Made by a program: the position numbers and the translations under genes | Part shown: positions 7,324 through 14,465 of the stretch, piece by piece | Position numbering within the stretch: position 1 is the first letter of the stretch | Layout of the letters: every line of letters starts with the position of its first letter | IMG/VR virus record: IMGVR_UViG_3300050015_000622 | Coordinates: 1 to 42,854 of that record | Reading direction: 5' to 3' (one strand) | DNA from: a virus | Length of the DNA stretch: 42,854 nucleotides | The notes under the pieces: model-generated | Seen by the model: only the letters and a program-made list of their open reading frames with translations | Databases searched by the model: none | Told to the model about the DNA's origin: nothing

Positions 7324-8280
7324 TTATTTTTCAAGTATTTGTTGAAGTCTAAAAATGCAAGCTAGAAGAGTTATGAGTGGATCAATGACAAATGCTTTCC
7401 GATATTGATAGTCGGCTATTTCAATGATAACTCCTGGCATCTTATCTAATTTGGCAGGAGCCATATTTTTAAGATATTCTGGAAAATCAGTTCCTAAAGC
7501 TGATAAAGCTTCGTCTACCCTTGAACCATATTGATTAACTACCATTTTATAATTATCCCATGGTTTCTTTGGCGGTTCAAGACAAAGATGAAATAATTCC
7601 TGAAAATCCGAAGCTGTGGCCATATTTTCTATGGTCAGTTCGGATACTTCTCTTAAATAAAGAGACTGTATTTTATTCATGATCGCTCTTAAATCCGGAA
7701 AATCGTTTAAAACGAATCTTTCCAAATCTGGATCTGTGTAAGAAATATTAGCGGCTTTTAAAATAGCTGCAGCTCTCTTTTTATATTCTCCTATAAGATA
7801 TACTTTTTCCTGTTCATTAATGGGGTCGTAAGCTATTTCCAAAAATCTGGATTCCCTAATAGCGGCCGGAATTTTAGGAAGAAAATTGCAGGAAGCGATG
7901 AAACGAGTTGTAGCTGAATATCTTTCCATTGCCGATTTAAATGCACCGAAAAATTCAGGGGTTGCTCCATCAAGCTCATCTAATATAACACATTTTAGAT
8001 GTTCCTCTCCGTCCAATAAAGAAATTGAGGAACAAAAACTAGGAATAGTTTCTCTCATGGTTTCTATTCCACGCTCGCTCGACGCATTAATATAAAGATA
8101 TGGATGACCCTGAGCAATAATAAAAAGAGTAGAAGATTTGCCAGTTCCCGGAGAGCCATAAAGTAAGATATTCTGGATTAGACCCTTTTCCAGCTGTTTC
8201 TTAATTCGTGGGGGAGCAATAAGCTGCTCCAATTTTTTGGGACGGTATTTTTCTGTAAACAGATCTGTTACAACGCTCAT
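7324..8280 (-). CDS. 44: AAA+ sliding-clamp loader large subunit (T4 gp44-like)
   Basis: An ATPase that loads the sliding clamp on DNA. The N-terminus has the family FTEKYRPKKLEQLI segment, Walker A GSPGTGKS (residues 42-49), Walker B VILDELDG (about 98-105) and a sensor region FIASCNFLPKI. The arginine-finger SRC motif reads IRESRFLE, with Phe in place of Cys. With the ATG at 8280 the protein is 318 aa, close to T4 gp44 (319 aa); the longer frame to 8328 would need a TTG start. It lies downstream of the Nudix gene and upstream of the homing endonuclease and 5' nuclease genes. Confidence 0.92.
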   Translation of the reverse strand: MSVVTDLFTEKYRPKKLEQLIAPPRIKKQLEKGLIQNILLYGSPGTGKSSTLFIIAQGHPYLYINASSERGIETMRETIPSFCSSISLLDGEEHLKCVILDELDGATPEFFGAFKSAMERYSATTRFIASCNFLPKIPAAIRESRFLEIAYDPINEQEKVYLIGEYKKRAAAILKAANISYTDPDLERFVLNDFPDLRAIMNKIQSLYLREVSELTIENMATASDFQELFHLCLEPPKKPWDNYKMVVNQYGSRVDEALSALGTDFPEYLKNMAPAKLDKMPGVIIEIADYQYRKAFVIDPLITLLACIFRLQQILEK

Positions 8281-8321
8281 AATTATGTTTTTATATTTTA
8301 GAGGGGAGGGGGATAAAAGTT

Positions 8322-8897
8322 TTAGCAAAATAACTTTTTAATCCATCTTTTCCACCAAGGTAATAGACTTTTGTAAAAATATTCTTCAGCCTGAACAATT
8401 CTTAAATCATGACCAAATACAAGACTATAATCATTGACTTCGTTCAGCTTAACCCATCTAACATCCGATATTTCATGATCAATATGGGATAGGGGTTCTA
8501 ATGGCAAACCTTCTTTATTAAAATCATAAACAAATCCAAAGTATAGAACTATATTTTGTCTGTTTTCTGTAGCTTCCGTATTAACCCGAAAGGGTTCGCA
8601 TTTATTTGCATTGACAAGAAACCTGTTATATTTTGGAAGATAAAGGGAAGTTTCTTCATAAAGCTCCCGAGTAATAGCTTGCAATCCATTCTCATCCCAA
8701 TCAATATATCCACACGGAAGACACCATTTTCCGGGTTGATCCATCATAGTCTGGGATCTTTCTTCAATTAAGACATAAGTGTCTCCCATAAATTTTCCCA
8801 AGACAATTCCGACAATAGCTACACTACGGCTAAGCCAAACAATACGATCCTGAAGTTTCAATTCTTCATTGGGTCTATTATTGAATTTTGGTTCCAT
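8322..8897 (-). CDS. Nudix hydrolase (191 aa)
   Basis: Residues 63-85 fit the Nudix box G-x5-E-x7-R-E-U-x-E-E: GYIDWDENG ... TRELYEETSLY, with Ser in place of the usual second Gly. The preceding WCLPCG and following beta strands match the fold. Nudix enzymes hydrolyse nucleoside diphosphates linked to another group; the substrate cannot be told here. T4 NudE (Ap4A/ADP-ribose) is a known phage example. A C-terminal basic and Trp-rich tail (PWWKRWIKKLFC) could contact nucleic acid or membrane. It lies 41 nt upstream of the clamp loader gene. Confidence 0.9.
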   Translation of the reverse strand: MEPKFNNRPNEELKLQDRIVWLSRSVAIVGIVLGKFMGDTYVLIEERSQTMMDQPGKWCLPCGYIDWDENGLQAITRELYEETSLYLPKYNRFLVNANKCEPFRVNTEATENRQNIVLYFGFVYDFNKEGLPLEPLSHIDHEISDVRWVKLNEVNDYSLVFGHDLRIVQAEEYFYKSLLPWWKRWIKKLFC

Positions 8898-8928
8898 GCT
8901 AAATTAATTTATCGAGTTGAATCCCCTT

Positions 8929-9135
8929 TTACAAATCTATTGCGCCTAAATTTAACATTACGGCTTCATAATATTCGTCTCTTGCTTCTTTAGTTTTGAA
9001 AAAATATTCAATAACGGAACTCTGAGAACGAACTGGAAAAAAATTAACACTCCAGGAACCCCCCGAACCGGATTTGTATATTGTCTGAACTAAATCAGTA
9101 TTTACTGTTTGACAATTTTCTCTTTTAATCCACAT
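8929..9135 (-). CDS. hypothetical protein (68 aa)
   Basis: The ATG at 9135 (MWIKRENCQTVN...) overlaps the 3' end of the gene upstream by 11 bp. A longer frame would extend to 9195 but would overlap that gene by about 70 bp. The sequence looks like a small beta-rich domain with a Gly-Ser turn (YKSGSGGSWSVNFF) and ends in a helix. Function unknown. Confidence 0.62.
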   Translation of the reverse strand: MWIKRENCQTVNTDLVQTIYKSGSGGSWSVNFFPVRSQSSVIEYFFKTKEARDEYYEAVMLNLGAIDL

Positions 9136-9337
9136 CTTTATATCTTTTAAATAATGAAAAATCTTCTTTTTTTGGTTTTTCCTTTGGCTTTTCATCTTTC
9201 AAATGAGAGAAGGGGCCAATCTCATCATCGATCCCTTCCTCCTTGTATTTTTTATGCCAGTGAGAAGCCATTACTCCGCTGTAATTGTCGTCTTCTTCCT
9301 CTTCTTTTTCGTCCGCAAAATGATTAATTATTCCCAT
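9125..9337 (-). CDS. hypothetical charged protein (70 aa)
   Basis: A highly charged, probably disordered polypeptide with an acidic block (DEKEEEEDD) and a basic proline-containing block (KDEKPKEKPKKEDF). Its ATG overlaps the last base of the nucleotidyltransferase stop at 9337. No domain recognised. Confidence 0.62.
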   Translation of the reverse strand: MGIINHFADEKEEEEDDNYSGVMASHWHKKYKEEGIDDEIGPFSHLKDEKPKEKPKKEDFSLFKRYKDVD

Positions 9338-10446
9338 TATGCTTCTGAGAAATAAAAATGTCTTCTCATATCGAGCAATGTATTCAAAACCACTTCTTTA
9401 TTGACATGTTCGGGAAGTGTTGAAGCTGCATAAAGAGCATCGAGGCCGGTTATCATGCCTTCAGCTTCAGCAAGAAGATCCTCATACTCATATTCACCTC
9501 TTCTTATTTTCATGAGTTTGTCTATCTGATCATCAGTTCTTCGAACCAATAGTTTCCCCTCAGCAAGTTCCTGAGCCATGAGAAGTAAACGATAAGTGTG
9601 CATCATGTTTTTGGAGTCATAGTTCTTACCATGCTCCTTGTTCATTTTGAATCTGTTCTCGTTACGTTCCTTAAGCCAGGTTTGATATTCTTTATATTTC
9701 TTGCAATGAGAAGTATAACCTTCCTGGTTGAAATAAAGATAACCTATATGATCCAGACCTTTGGGTATTGACCAAAGCTGAACTTCGTTAGCAACTTCTT
9801 CATCAGAAACTATCCCCCATTCTGGAGCAGGATTGTAATACATTGCATAAAGATCGTGCCCATGATCTATAGCTGCAAGACCAAAATTTTTCTGAGTTGC
9901 AAAGTTCTTGAGTATACGAGTGTTCATCAGGGGTTCATATTCCATCCAAAGTTTGAATGGCATGCTTCCTCCGTCCTTAAGAACATAGCAGAAATCCAGA
10001 ACAGTCTTACGAGTCATCTGAGCTTCTTCCCAGTTCATCTTCTTATTGTACCCTCTTGCTTTCTGTATCTGATCAACTGCATAACCTGCAAAAGTCCAGC
10101 GAACTTTCTTAGTAAGTATCTGAGGCTTAAGAGATTCGATTCTTTTGAATTGAGGATGTTTAAGTATCATACAATCATCCGGAACGGCAAGCATCTCTAT
10201 TATATTCGGGTTGTTTCCTATAACCAGGTCAACAAATCTTCCAAGTTCATAAAAAGTTACGTCATTGGTTTTGTCGGATATTTGATCGACAAAACCATAT
10301 TTAAGAACATCATCCAATGGCTGGACGAATACGCCCCGCAAGTCCACATCTGACGCTGGAGTGGACGTACCATAAGCATGAGAACCCATTCTGGATTCCA
10401 TTATTATAAGGCCCTGTGATCTAAGATCTTCTATTGTATAAGTCAT
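9337..10446 (-). CDS. RlaP-like nucleotidyltransferase (DNA polymerase beta superfamily, 369 aa)
   Basis: Residues 21-40 read GSHAYGTSTPASDVDLRGVF, the hallmark of the PF10127 / RlaP group of minimal nucleotidyltransferases, with metal-binding Asp33 and Asp35. IIEMLAVPDD and the long helical C-terminal region are also typical. RlaP proteins occur beside RNA ligases and are linked to RNA repair; the exact reaction is not settled. Here the partner could be the T4 RNA ligase 1 homologue on the other strand at 23,990. Codon use appears somewhat less AT-rich than in neighbouring small genes, which may reflect separate acquisition. It overlaps both neighbouring genes by one base. Confidence 0.82.
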   Translation of the reverse strand: MTYTIEDLRSQGLIIMESRMGSHAYGTSTPASDVDLRGVFVQPLDDVLKYGFVDQISDKTNDVTFYELGRFVDLVIGNNPNIIEMLAVPDDCMILKHPQFKRIESLKPQILTKKVRWTFAGYAVDQIQKARGYNKKMNWEEAQMTRKTVLDFCYVLKDGGSMPFKLWMEYEPLMNTRILKNFATQKNFGLAAIDHGHDLYAMYYNPAPEWGIVSDEEVANEVQLWSIPKGLDHIGYLYFNQEGYTSHCKKYKEYQTWLKERNENRFKMNKEHGKNYDSKNMMHTYRLLLMAQELAEGKLLVRRTDDQIDKLMKIRRGEYEYEDLLAEAEGMITGLDALYAASTLPEHVNKEVVLNTLLDMRRHFYFSEA

Positions 10447-10652
10447 TATAAATCTTCTTTTTTTACATATTCGTTTTCGATCAGAGTTTCCATTTCATTT
10501 CGTGAAAGTTGAGCTTCCTGATTGACGATATAAATGGACTTGATCAGTTTTTCCGATATGAATAATAATCGGCTTTTTAATTTTGGGAAGCTATCATAGA
10601 TTCCACGTTCAATATCAAATTGAATCTCCGCTACAATTTTTTTCTTGTCCAT
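10446..10652 (-). CDS. hypothetical helical protein (68 aa)
   Basis: An almost entirely helix-prone small protein (KKKIVAEIQFDIERGIYDSF ... LISEKLIKSIYIVNQEAQLSR). It starts one base after the stop of the 10654-10974 gene and ends exactly where the nucleotidyltransferase starts, so the three genes form one coupled unit. No family recognised. Confidence 0.65.
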   Translation of the reverse strand: MDKKKIVAEIQFDIERGIYDSFPKLKSRLLFISEKLIKSIYIVNQEAQLSRNEMETLIENEYVKKEDL

Positions 10653-10653
10653 T

Positions 10654-10974
10654 TTAAATTCGAGTTAAAACATCCAGGATTTCAGCATACGCTGTAAGTT
10701 TTCCACGGATGAAATTAGCAAAAAGTTTTTCTTCAGGTTTAAGAAGCTTCATCTCGGCTTTCATACTGGCATCCAGAGTTCCGATAGCTTCATTAAGTTT
10801 ATTTCGGGTATCATTTAACTTAGTCCACCCAGCCTCACTGATTGGGCGATTGAAGTCTATTTTCGTTATCAGAGCATCTGCGAGGGCTTGGGGGCTAAAG
10901 TTCGTTGAAGGATCCAGCTTCCCCATGAGAGAAGACTGGATCAATTCTATAATGGTATTTTTTTCTTCATTCAT
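10654..10974 (-). CDS. hypothetical protein (106 aa)
   Basis: A soluble helical protein with regular heptad-like stretches in residues 50-105 (TRNKLNEAIGTLDASMKAEM). Its start overlaps the last base of the secreted-protein gene upstream. There are no cysteines or catalytic motifs. Function unknown. Confidence 0.68.
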   Translation of the reverse strand: MNEEKNTIIELIQSSLMGKLDPSTNFSPQALADALITKIDFNRPISEAGWTKLNDTRNKLNEAIGTLDASMKAEMKLLKPEEKLFANFIRGKLTAYAEILDVLTRI

Positions 10975-11429
10975 TAGAATAATGCTATGATAGGTTCTTT
11001 TTCTTCAGGAGTGAAGGACCATGGTCTGTCAGTTGTGGGTTTACATTCATAATAAAGGCCGTATTCCGGATACTGGAGAAAAAGTAAATAGATTTCTTTA
11101 ATGCTATCATATCCTATAGAAAGTAAGCAATGTTTTCCATCTACGTCCATACCTTGAAGAGTCGTGGTTTTAATTCCGCTGATAACTCCTTCTTTTATTG
11201 TTTTTGTATTGAAGTGAATTATACGGGCCGGATTTGATTTTGGAAAATTAGTAAGCATTGCATTACCTGCAAAATAAACCACCAAATTAGAAGGGCCTTT
11301 TTGAACTTTTGTACCATTTTTGGTTATTTCACCATAAAAAGCTTTATATGCTCCAGATTCAAGATTCACCTGAGCCATTACGGTCAGAGAAAGGAAAATT
11401 AAAGATGCGATTAAAATTGTACGTTTCAT
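10974..11429 (-). CDS. secreted hypothetical protein (151 aa)
   Basis: Residues 1-19 form a clear signal peptide (MKRTILIASLIFLSLTVMA) with a cleavage-like AQ, a form very common in Bacteroidota exported proteins. The mature part looks beta-rich (VNLESGAYKAFYGEITKNGT). A phage protein exported to the periplasm could act in superinfection exclusion or lysis control, but no family supports that. It lies 24 nt downstream of the tRNA-like element and may share its promoter. Confidence 0.72.
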   Translation of the reverse strand: MKRTILIASLIFLSLTVMAQVNLESGAYKAFYGEITKNGTKVQKGPSNLVVYFAGNAMLTNFPKSNPARIIHFNTKTIKEGVISGIKTTTLQGMDVDGKHCLLSIGYDSIKEIYLLFLQYPEYGLYYECKPTTDRPWSFTPEEKEPIIALF

Positions 11430-11452
11430 TTTTACTTTTTTTAGTTGGTTTG

Positions 11453-11533
11453 TGGCTTGGGAGGGATTCGAACCCTCAGCTTTTTATCGTTCCCGGCCTC
11501 TCGTTTGGGCTATAATCCAATCGGAGCTAAGCC
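11453..11533 (-). tRNA. tRNA-like element, possibly degenerate
   Basis: On the minus strand GGCTTAG (11533-11527) and CCAAGCC (11460-11454) can form a seven-pair acceptor with one A-C mismatch, followed by discriminator A. A perfect T arm is present: GAGGG, loop TTCGAAT, CCCTC. A D-arm-like block GCTCCGATTGGATTATAGC is also recognisable, but it directly abuts or overlaps the acceptor with no clear positions 8-9. I could not fold a normal five-pair anticodon stem in the remaining 30 nt, and no CCA is encoded (CAA follows). The span is 81 nt. It has its own phage-type promoter. It could be a decayed tRNA, an atypical class II tRNA, or a tRNA mimic. Confidence 0.45.
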
Positions 11534-11537
11534 AAGA

Positions 11538-11592
11538 TAAATGTACAAAATACTTTCCAAGTACAAAAATCTAAACCGTTAAAAAACGTTAA
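11538..11592 (-). promoter_or_regulatory. tandem-TTAAC promoter of the tRNA-like element
   Basis: Minus strand: TTAAC (11592-11588), 5 nt, TTAAC (11582-11578), 15 nt, ACTTGG (11562-11557), 11 nt, TACATTTA (11545-11538). The -7 box ends five bases before the first acceptor base at 11533, so transcription should start at or next to the RNA's 5' end. The half-sites have a 10-bp period and are both followed by G (TTAACG). Confidence 0.7.
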
Positions 11593-11594
11593 AA

Positions 11595-11702
11595 TTAAAG
11601 ATGAGAATCCAATATTTTTATAAGCTGTTTAGTGAGTTTTTCTAGCTTCTTATTATAGGATTTTGTCTTTTTTAAAAGACGGTACATATCAATTGTTTTC
11701 AT
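11595..11702 (-). CDS. very small basic protein (35 aa)
   Basis: ATG 11702 to TAA 11595 encodes MKTIDMYRLLKKTKSYNKKL and 15 further residues, a lysine-rich amphipathic helix. The start overlaps the 3' end of the 11689-12033 gene by 14 bp, the arrangement seen for other genes here. Its stop falls just before the TTAAC repeats of the next promoter. It is short enough that chance cannot be excluded. Confidence 0.45.
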   Translation of the reverse strand: MKTIDMYRLLKKTKSYNKKLEKLTKQLIKILDSHL

Positions 11703-12033
11703 CAATTTTATTATGATAATGAGGAACATCCTCCGCTGAACAATTGCAGATTGGATTCTGATTGTTTAAACGATTTATCAGTCTTCTCCCCTCCTCTGTA
11801 ATCTTTTCAGATAATTCCGGATCATAAAAATTTGTGGGAATTTCTTCAGCTTCTATCGGCTCTAGTTCATAAGACATAATATAAGACTTTGGTGTAAAGG
11901 GGCTCCATCGACGATAATGGCCTTCCGGATCTGCCATGTAAGTGACTTTCAAAGTAAACCCACGAGCTCCATTATCAAAGAGTCTTTTAAGGGTTTCAAG
12001 AAAATGTTCTGAATTACTTGTTGACCGGTTCAT
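11689..12033 (-). CDS. hypothetical protein (114 aa)
   Basis: Residues 1-60 look like a mixed alpha/beta fold (FLETLKRLFDNGARGFTLKVTYMAD). The C-terminal part ends with a Cys/His cluster (NPICNCSAEDVPHYHNK) that might bind metal. It overlaps the 3' end of the regulator gene by 20 bp and is therefore probably co-expressed with it. No family recognised. Confidence 0.68.
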   Translation of the reverse strand: MNRSTSNSEHFLETLKRLFDNGARGFTLKVTYMADPEGHYRRWSPFTPKSYIMSYELEPIEAEEIPTNFYDPELSEKITEEGRRLINRLNNQNPICNCSAEDVPHYHNKIDENN

Positions 12034-12775
12034 GTTCGAGTATTAATCCAACGCCTGAAATATTTTTAATGCTGAGATTTACTTTCTTAGCTCCGAAGAG
12101 TTTACGCAGATTCGTAACATATACATCCATTGATCTGCCAGCAAAATAGTCATCTTTGTGCCAAACCTTTTCAAGTATGATTTCTCTCTTAACTACTTCG
12201 CCATAATTGGATGAAAGGATTTCCATGATGCCGCCTTCTTTAGCCGAGAGTTTCTTAACTTCTTTTTCTTTGAAGAATAAGGTTCTTCTGGTCGGATCAT
12301 ACTTGCAATTTCCAAATTCAATAACTTCAGCCATTTTGGTTGTAAGTTTTTTAAGCTTATCAAAGCTCTTTGAATAATTGGAAATATTGCTGATAACGAC
12401 ATCGTATAATGTCTGATAAGAAGTAGACATATCAGTTCCTACCGCGAATGGCATATAAATATCCGCTCCTGTAACTTCCAGAAGACCATCAAGAGTTCCA
12501 AACAGCACAATTGGAATATAAGGGGATTTTCTCTTTATAAAATCTATTGCTTTTTTAGCAAATGAAGCCGGAGTATGAATAGCGAATCCCTCTATTGTAT
12601 CGTCTGCAATAAGATCAAAAAGAACACGCTCAGTTCTAACTGAAATAACTTCAGCGTCAGCTTTCTGAAGAGTGATTGAACCTTTCCCATACCCAGCATT
12701 ACTCGCTGATACCTTAGAATAGCGATTAAAGATATTAATCACTTCAGGTTCAGGAGTGTAAATTACAATCTTCAT
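12014..12775 (-). CDS. OmpR/PhoB-type winged-helix regulator with degenerate receiver
   Basis: Residues about 153-247 match the Trans_reg_C winged helix closely: KKLSAKEGGIMEIL, then VVKREIILEKVWHKDDYFAG, the recognition segment GRSMDVYVTNLRKLF (about 213-227) and the hairpin ISGVGLIL. The first 140 residues occupy the place of a receiver domain but lack the phosphoacceptor Asp (GFAIHTPASF at the expected strand) and the conserved Lys before Pro-Phe (DIYMPFAV). It should therefore bind DNA without two-component phosphorylation. The wording of the helix (DDYFAGRSMDV) is like Bacteroidota response regulators, suggesting capture from a host. The correct start is ATG 12775; the longer frame begins with TTG. 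Its own promoter carries TTAAC repeats, so autoregulation is plausible. Confidence 0.85.
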   Translation of the reverse strand: MKIVIYTPEPEVINIFNRYSKVSASNAGYGKGSITLQKADAEVISVRTERVLFDLIADDTIEGFAIHTPASFAKKAIDFIKRKSPYIPIVLFGTLDGLLEVTGADIYMPFAVGTDMSTSYQTLYDVVISNISNYSKSFDKLKKLTTKMAEVIEFGNCKYDPTRRTLFFKEKEVKKLSAKEGGIMEILSSNYGEVVKREIILEKVWHKDDYFAGRSMDVYVTNLRKLFGAKKVNLSIKNISGVGLILEHEPVNK

Positions 12776-12801
12776 TTTGTCCAATGTTAATAAATGTGAG
12801 G

Positions 12802-12857
12802 CAAATGTACATTAAATATTTTTAAAAATTTGATATTTCTTGTTAAAAATCCGTTAA
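12802..12857 (-). promoter_or_regulatory. tandem-TTAAC promoter of the regulator gene
   Basis: Minus strand: TTAAC (12857-12853), 6 nt, TTAAC (12846-12842), 15 nt, TTTAAA (12826-12821), 11 nt, TACATTTG (12809-12802), then 26 nt to the ATG at 12775. Half-site period is 11 bp. Confidence 0.7.
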
Positions 12858-12859
12858 AT

Positions 12860-13108
12860 TTATTTTGAATAGTTTTGGTGAACTGGATGTATCAATTTAT
12901 ATAGAGCATCATAGACTTCTTGTCCTAGTGGAGTTGTATCGGTTTTATAAGGCCCATAAATTTTTTGACCAGCAGAAAATATAAAAGCAAATCCCGAGGA
13001 AGAATCTGAACGAAACTCATAAACATAAAAGTTTCCTTTATATTCAAATTCTACCCGATTGGTCTTTCGGAGAATTCTCAAATCTGATTTTTTACTTCTC
13101 CAAGCCAT
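12860..13108 (-). CDS. hypothetical beta-rich protein (82 aa)
   Basis: Alternating hydrophobic and polar residues suggest several beta strands (NRVEFEYKGNFYVYEFRS, FAFIFSAGQKIYGPYKT) followed by a C-terminal helix. It starts within the last 17 bases of the 13092-13430 gene. It ends just before the regulator's promoter. Function unknown. Confidence 0.66.
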   Translation of the reverse strand: MAWRSKKSDLRILRKTNRVEFEYKGNFYVYEFRSDSSSGFAFIFSAGQKIYGPYKTDTTPLGQEVYDALYKLIHPVHQNYSK

Positions 13109-13430
13109 CTGCTTCCTCCTTCTCCATTTTTTCTTTAAGTGCTTGTAAAACCCCCAAATCGCCGAAAGTCATTTTCTTTTTATCAGCTTGTTTCTTAATA
13201 ACTTCAACTTTTGTTTTTTCTTCTTCATTAAGAACCGGGCTTTCTTTGAAAGTTGTAAAAATTTGATCCCTCTTGGTTTGGTTGATAATCCATGTAATGT
13301 TTTTATCACCCATTAGCAAACCGGTTGTAACTAGATCAAGTAATTCTCTTATGCAATCAAGACAAAGATATGTAGTTGTTTTCTCCCCTTGCCAAGCCAT
13401 AATAGCTCCTTTAGAAATATGCTTATACAT
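13092..13430 (-). CDS. hypothetical protein (112 aa)
   Basis: The N-terminal half contains one CLDC pair and a long hydrophobic helix (CIRELLDLVTTGLLMGDKNI). The C-terminal half is highly charged and coiled-coil-like (EEEKTKVEVIKKQADKKKM ... LKEKMEKEEADG). A second ATG at 13400 (MAWQGEKTT) would shorten it by ten residues. It is the middle member of a coupled small-gene operon. No family recognised. Confidence 0.66.
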   Translation of the reverse strand: MYKHISKGAIMAWQGEKTTTYLCLDCIRELLDLVTTGLLMGDKNITWIINQTKRDQIFTTFKESPVLNEEEKTKVEVIKKQADKKKMTFGDLGVLQALKEKMEKEEADGLEK

Positions 13431-13446
13431 TGCATTATCTTCTTTT

Positions 13447-13713
13447 TTAATGACTTCCCCCTGAATTCCTTTTTTTCAGATCTTCAATTGTATCTTTCAT
13501 AAAATCCTCGGAAGTTTGCATACGACCTATAACAGTTCCCAGATCAATAAGATCATGATTGCAAACATTGCATTTGTGAGATTTTTTATCTTCAAATTCC
13601 CAAACCTTGGCAGGTTTATAAACGGGTAAATAAGATCTGATTAAGTGATTAACGAAGTTCCTAGCTTTAGGATCATCGTAGAGCTTTTGAATAGCTGTTT
13701 TTTCTTCTGTCAT
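13447..13713 (-). CDS. hypothetical protein with CxxC motif (88 aa)
   Basis: Residues 48-55 read CNVCNHDL, half of a zinc-ribbon knuckle; no second CxxC pair is visible, so metal binding would need dimerisation or other ligands. The rest is helical. The ATG shares its last base with the stop of the next gene upstream at 13713. Function unknown. Confidence 0.68.
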   Translation of the reverse strand: MTEEKTAIQKLYDDPKARNFVNHLIRSYLPVYKPAKVWEFEDKKSHKCNVCNHDLIDLGTVIGRMQTSEDFMKDTIEDLKKRNSGGSH

Positions 13714-13901
13714 TATACCCAGGATATTATACGTTTAGTATCTGCGTTTATTATAAATATTTTTGTTCCTTCAATGCAATCTGTAGTTCCTGTAATATAT
13801 TTGTCATCAGTAAAAGTGATGACAGTATTTTTAGCAAGATCCGCAACATTCACGCAATTCAGGAAATGATTGATAATTTTTTCGACTTCGACTATATTCA
13901 T
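13713..13901 (-). CDS. hypothetical protein (62 aa)
   Basis: A small protein with an N-terminal helix and a beta-rich C-terminal half (TVITFTDDKYITGTTDCIEG), compatible with an Sm-like or small barrel fold, though this is only a visual impression. Its ATG lies within a 20-bp repeat that is also found 40 bp upstream. Confidence 0.62.
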   Translation of the reverse strand: MNIVEVEKIINHFLNCVNVADLAKNTVITFTDDKYITGTTDCIEGTKIFIINADTKRIISWV

Positions 13902-13950
13902 TTAAATATAATTTTGATGTTTTTCATGAAACTATATTCATTTAAATATA
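13891..13950. repeat. 20-bp direct repeat spanning a gene junction
   Basis: The sequence ACTATATTCATTTAAATATA occurs at 13891-13910 and again at 13931-13950. The first copy contains the start codon of the 62-aa gene (minus strand) and the second contains the stop codon of the 172-aa gene. The repeat holds the palindrome TATATTTAAATATA in part. It may be a small duplication that moved a start context. Confidence 0.8.
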
Positions 13951-14460
13951 GTTTTCGATTTCCTCTTCTTTAATTTCTTCCAGTGTATCATCCATTAACC
14001 AAAGATTCTGCCAATCATAAACAATGATTGTATAGAATTTTCCATCAACTTTATAAACACGATAAGCTCCATCCTTAATCCATGGGCCTTCTCCAATAAG
14101 TTCAGCTTCGTCTTTATTGATTTTTTTCAAAACTAATTTAAGGGGATCTTCTGCTGGTTGGGATTCTAACAAAAGAAGATCTTTTTTCCATCCTTCAATC
14201 CAGGTTTCGTATTCCTGAATCATTCTTTCGCAGGTGGATATAATATTAGTAGGCAGATCTCTTAAAAGAGAATTTCTCATCTTGTAATCGATCCAGGTTC
14301 CTTTTCCTTCGGTAAGGGTTACCAGCTCGTCTGACCATGATTGCCAGAGCTTTTTCTCCTTTGTTTCGTAAAGTGGGTTTAAAGATACTTTTTGATTCAA
14401 GGATTTAAGTCCATCAATCCTAGCCTGAAGCTTTGAAATTTTAAGTCTTAAATCTTCCAT
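13942..14460 (-). CDS. coiled-coil hypothetical protein (172 aa)
   Basis: Residues 1-40 form a coiled coil (LRLKISKLQARIDGLKSLNQ); residues 80-105 are another helical region rich in Trp and Leu. The C-terminal 65 residues look like a small beta domain (YRVYKVDGKFYTIIVYDW) followed by an acidic end (EEIKEEEIEN). It follows the 14466-14855 gene after five bases. No family recognised. Confidence 0.7.
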   Translation of the reverse strand: MEDLRLKISKLQARIDGLKSLNQKVSLNPLYETKEKKLWQSWSDELVTLTEGKGTWIDYKMRNSLLRDLPTNIISTCERMIQEYETWIEGWKKDLLLLESQPAEDPLKLVLKKINKDEAELIGEGPWIKDGAYRVYKVDGKFYTIIVYDWQNLWLMDDTLEEIKEEEIENYI

Positions 14461-14465
14461 TTGTT

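Noticed and set aside
7324-8328. Longer version of the clamp loader with 16 extra residues
   Set aside because: It would begin with TTG and overlap the Nudix gene; the ATG at 8280 gives a length almost equal to T4 gp44.
8932-8939. TAGATTTG -7-like box on the minus strand upstream of the Nudix gene
   Set aside because: It consists of the last codons of the 68-aa gene and lacks both upstream elements; it remains possible but unsupported.
9856-10353. 165-codon plus-strand frame opposite the RlaP-like gene
   Set aside because: It is a long antisense frame of a well-supported gene, with cysteine- and serine-rich content typical of reverse reading; no promoter or start context.
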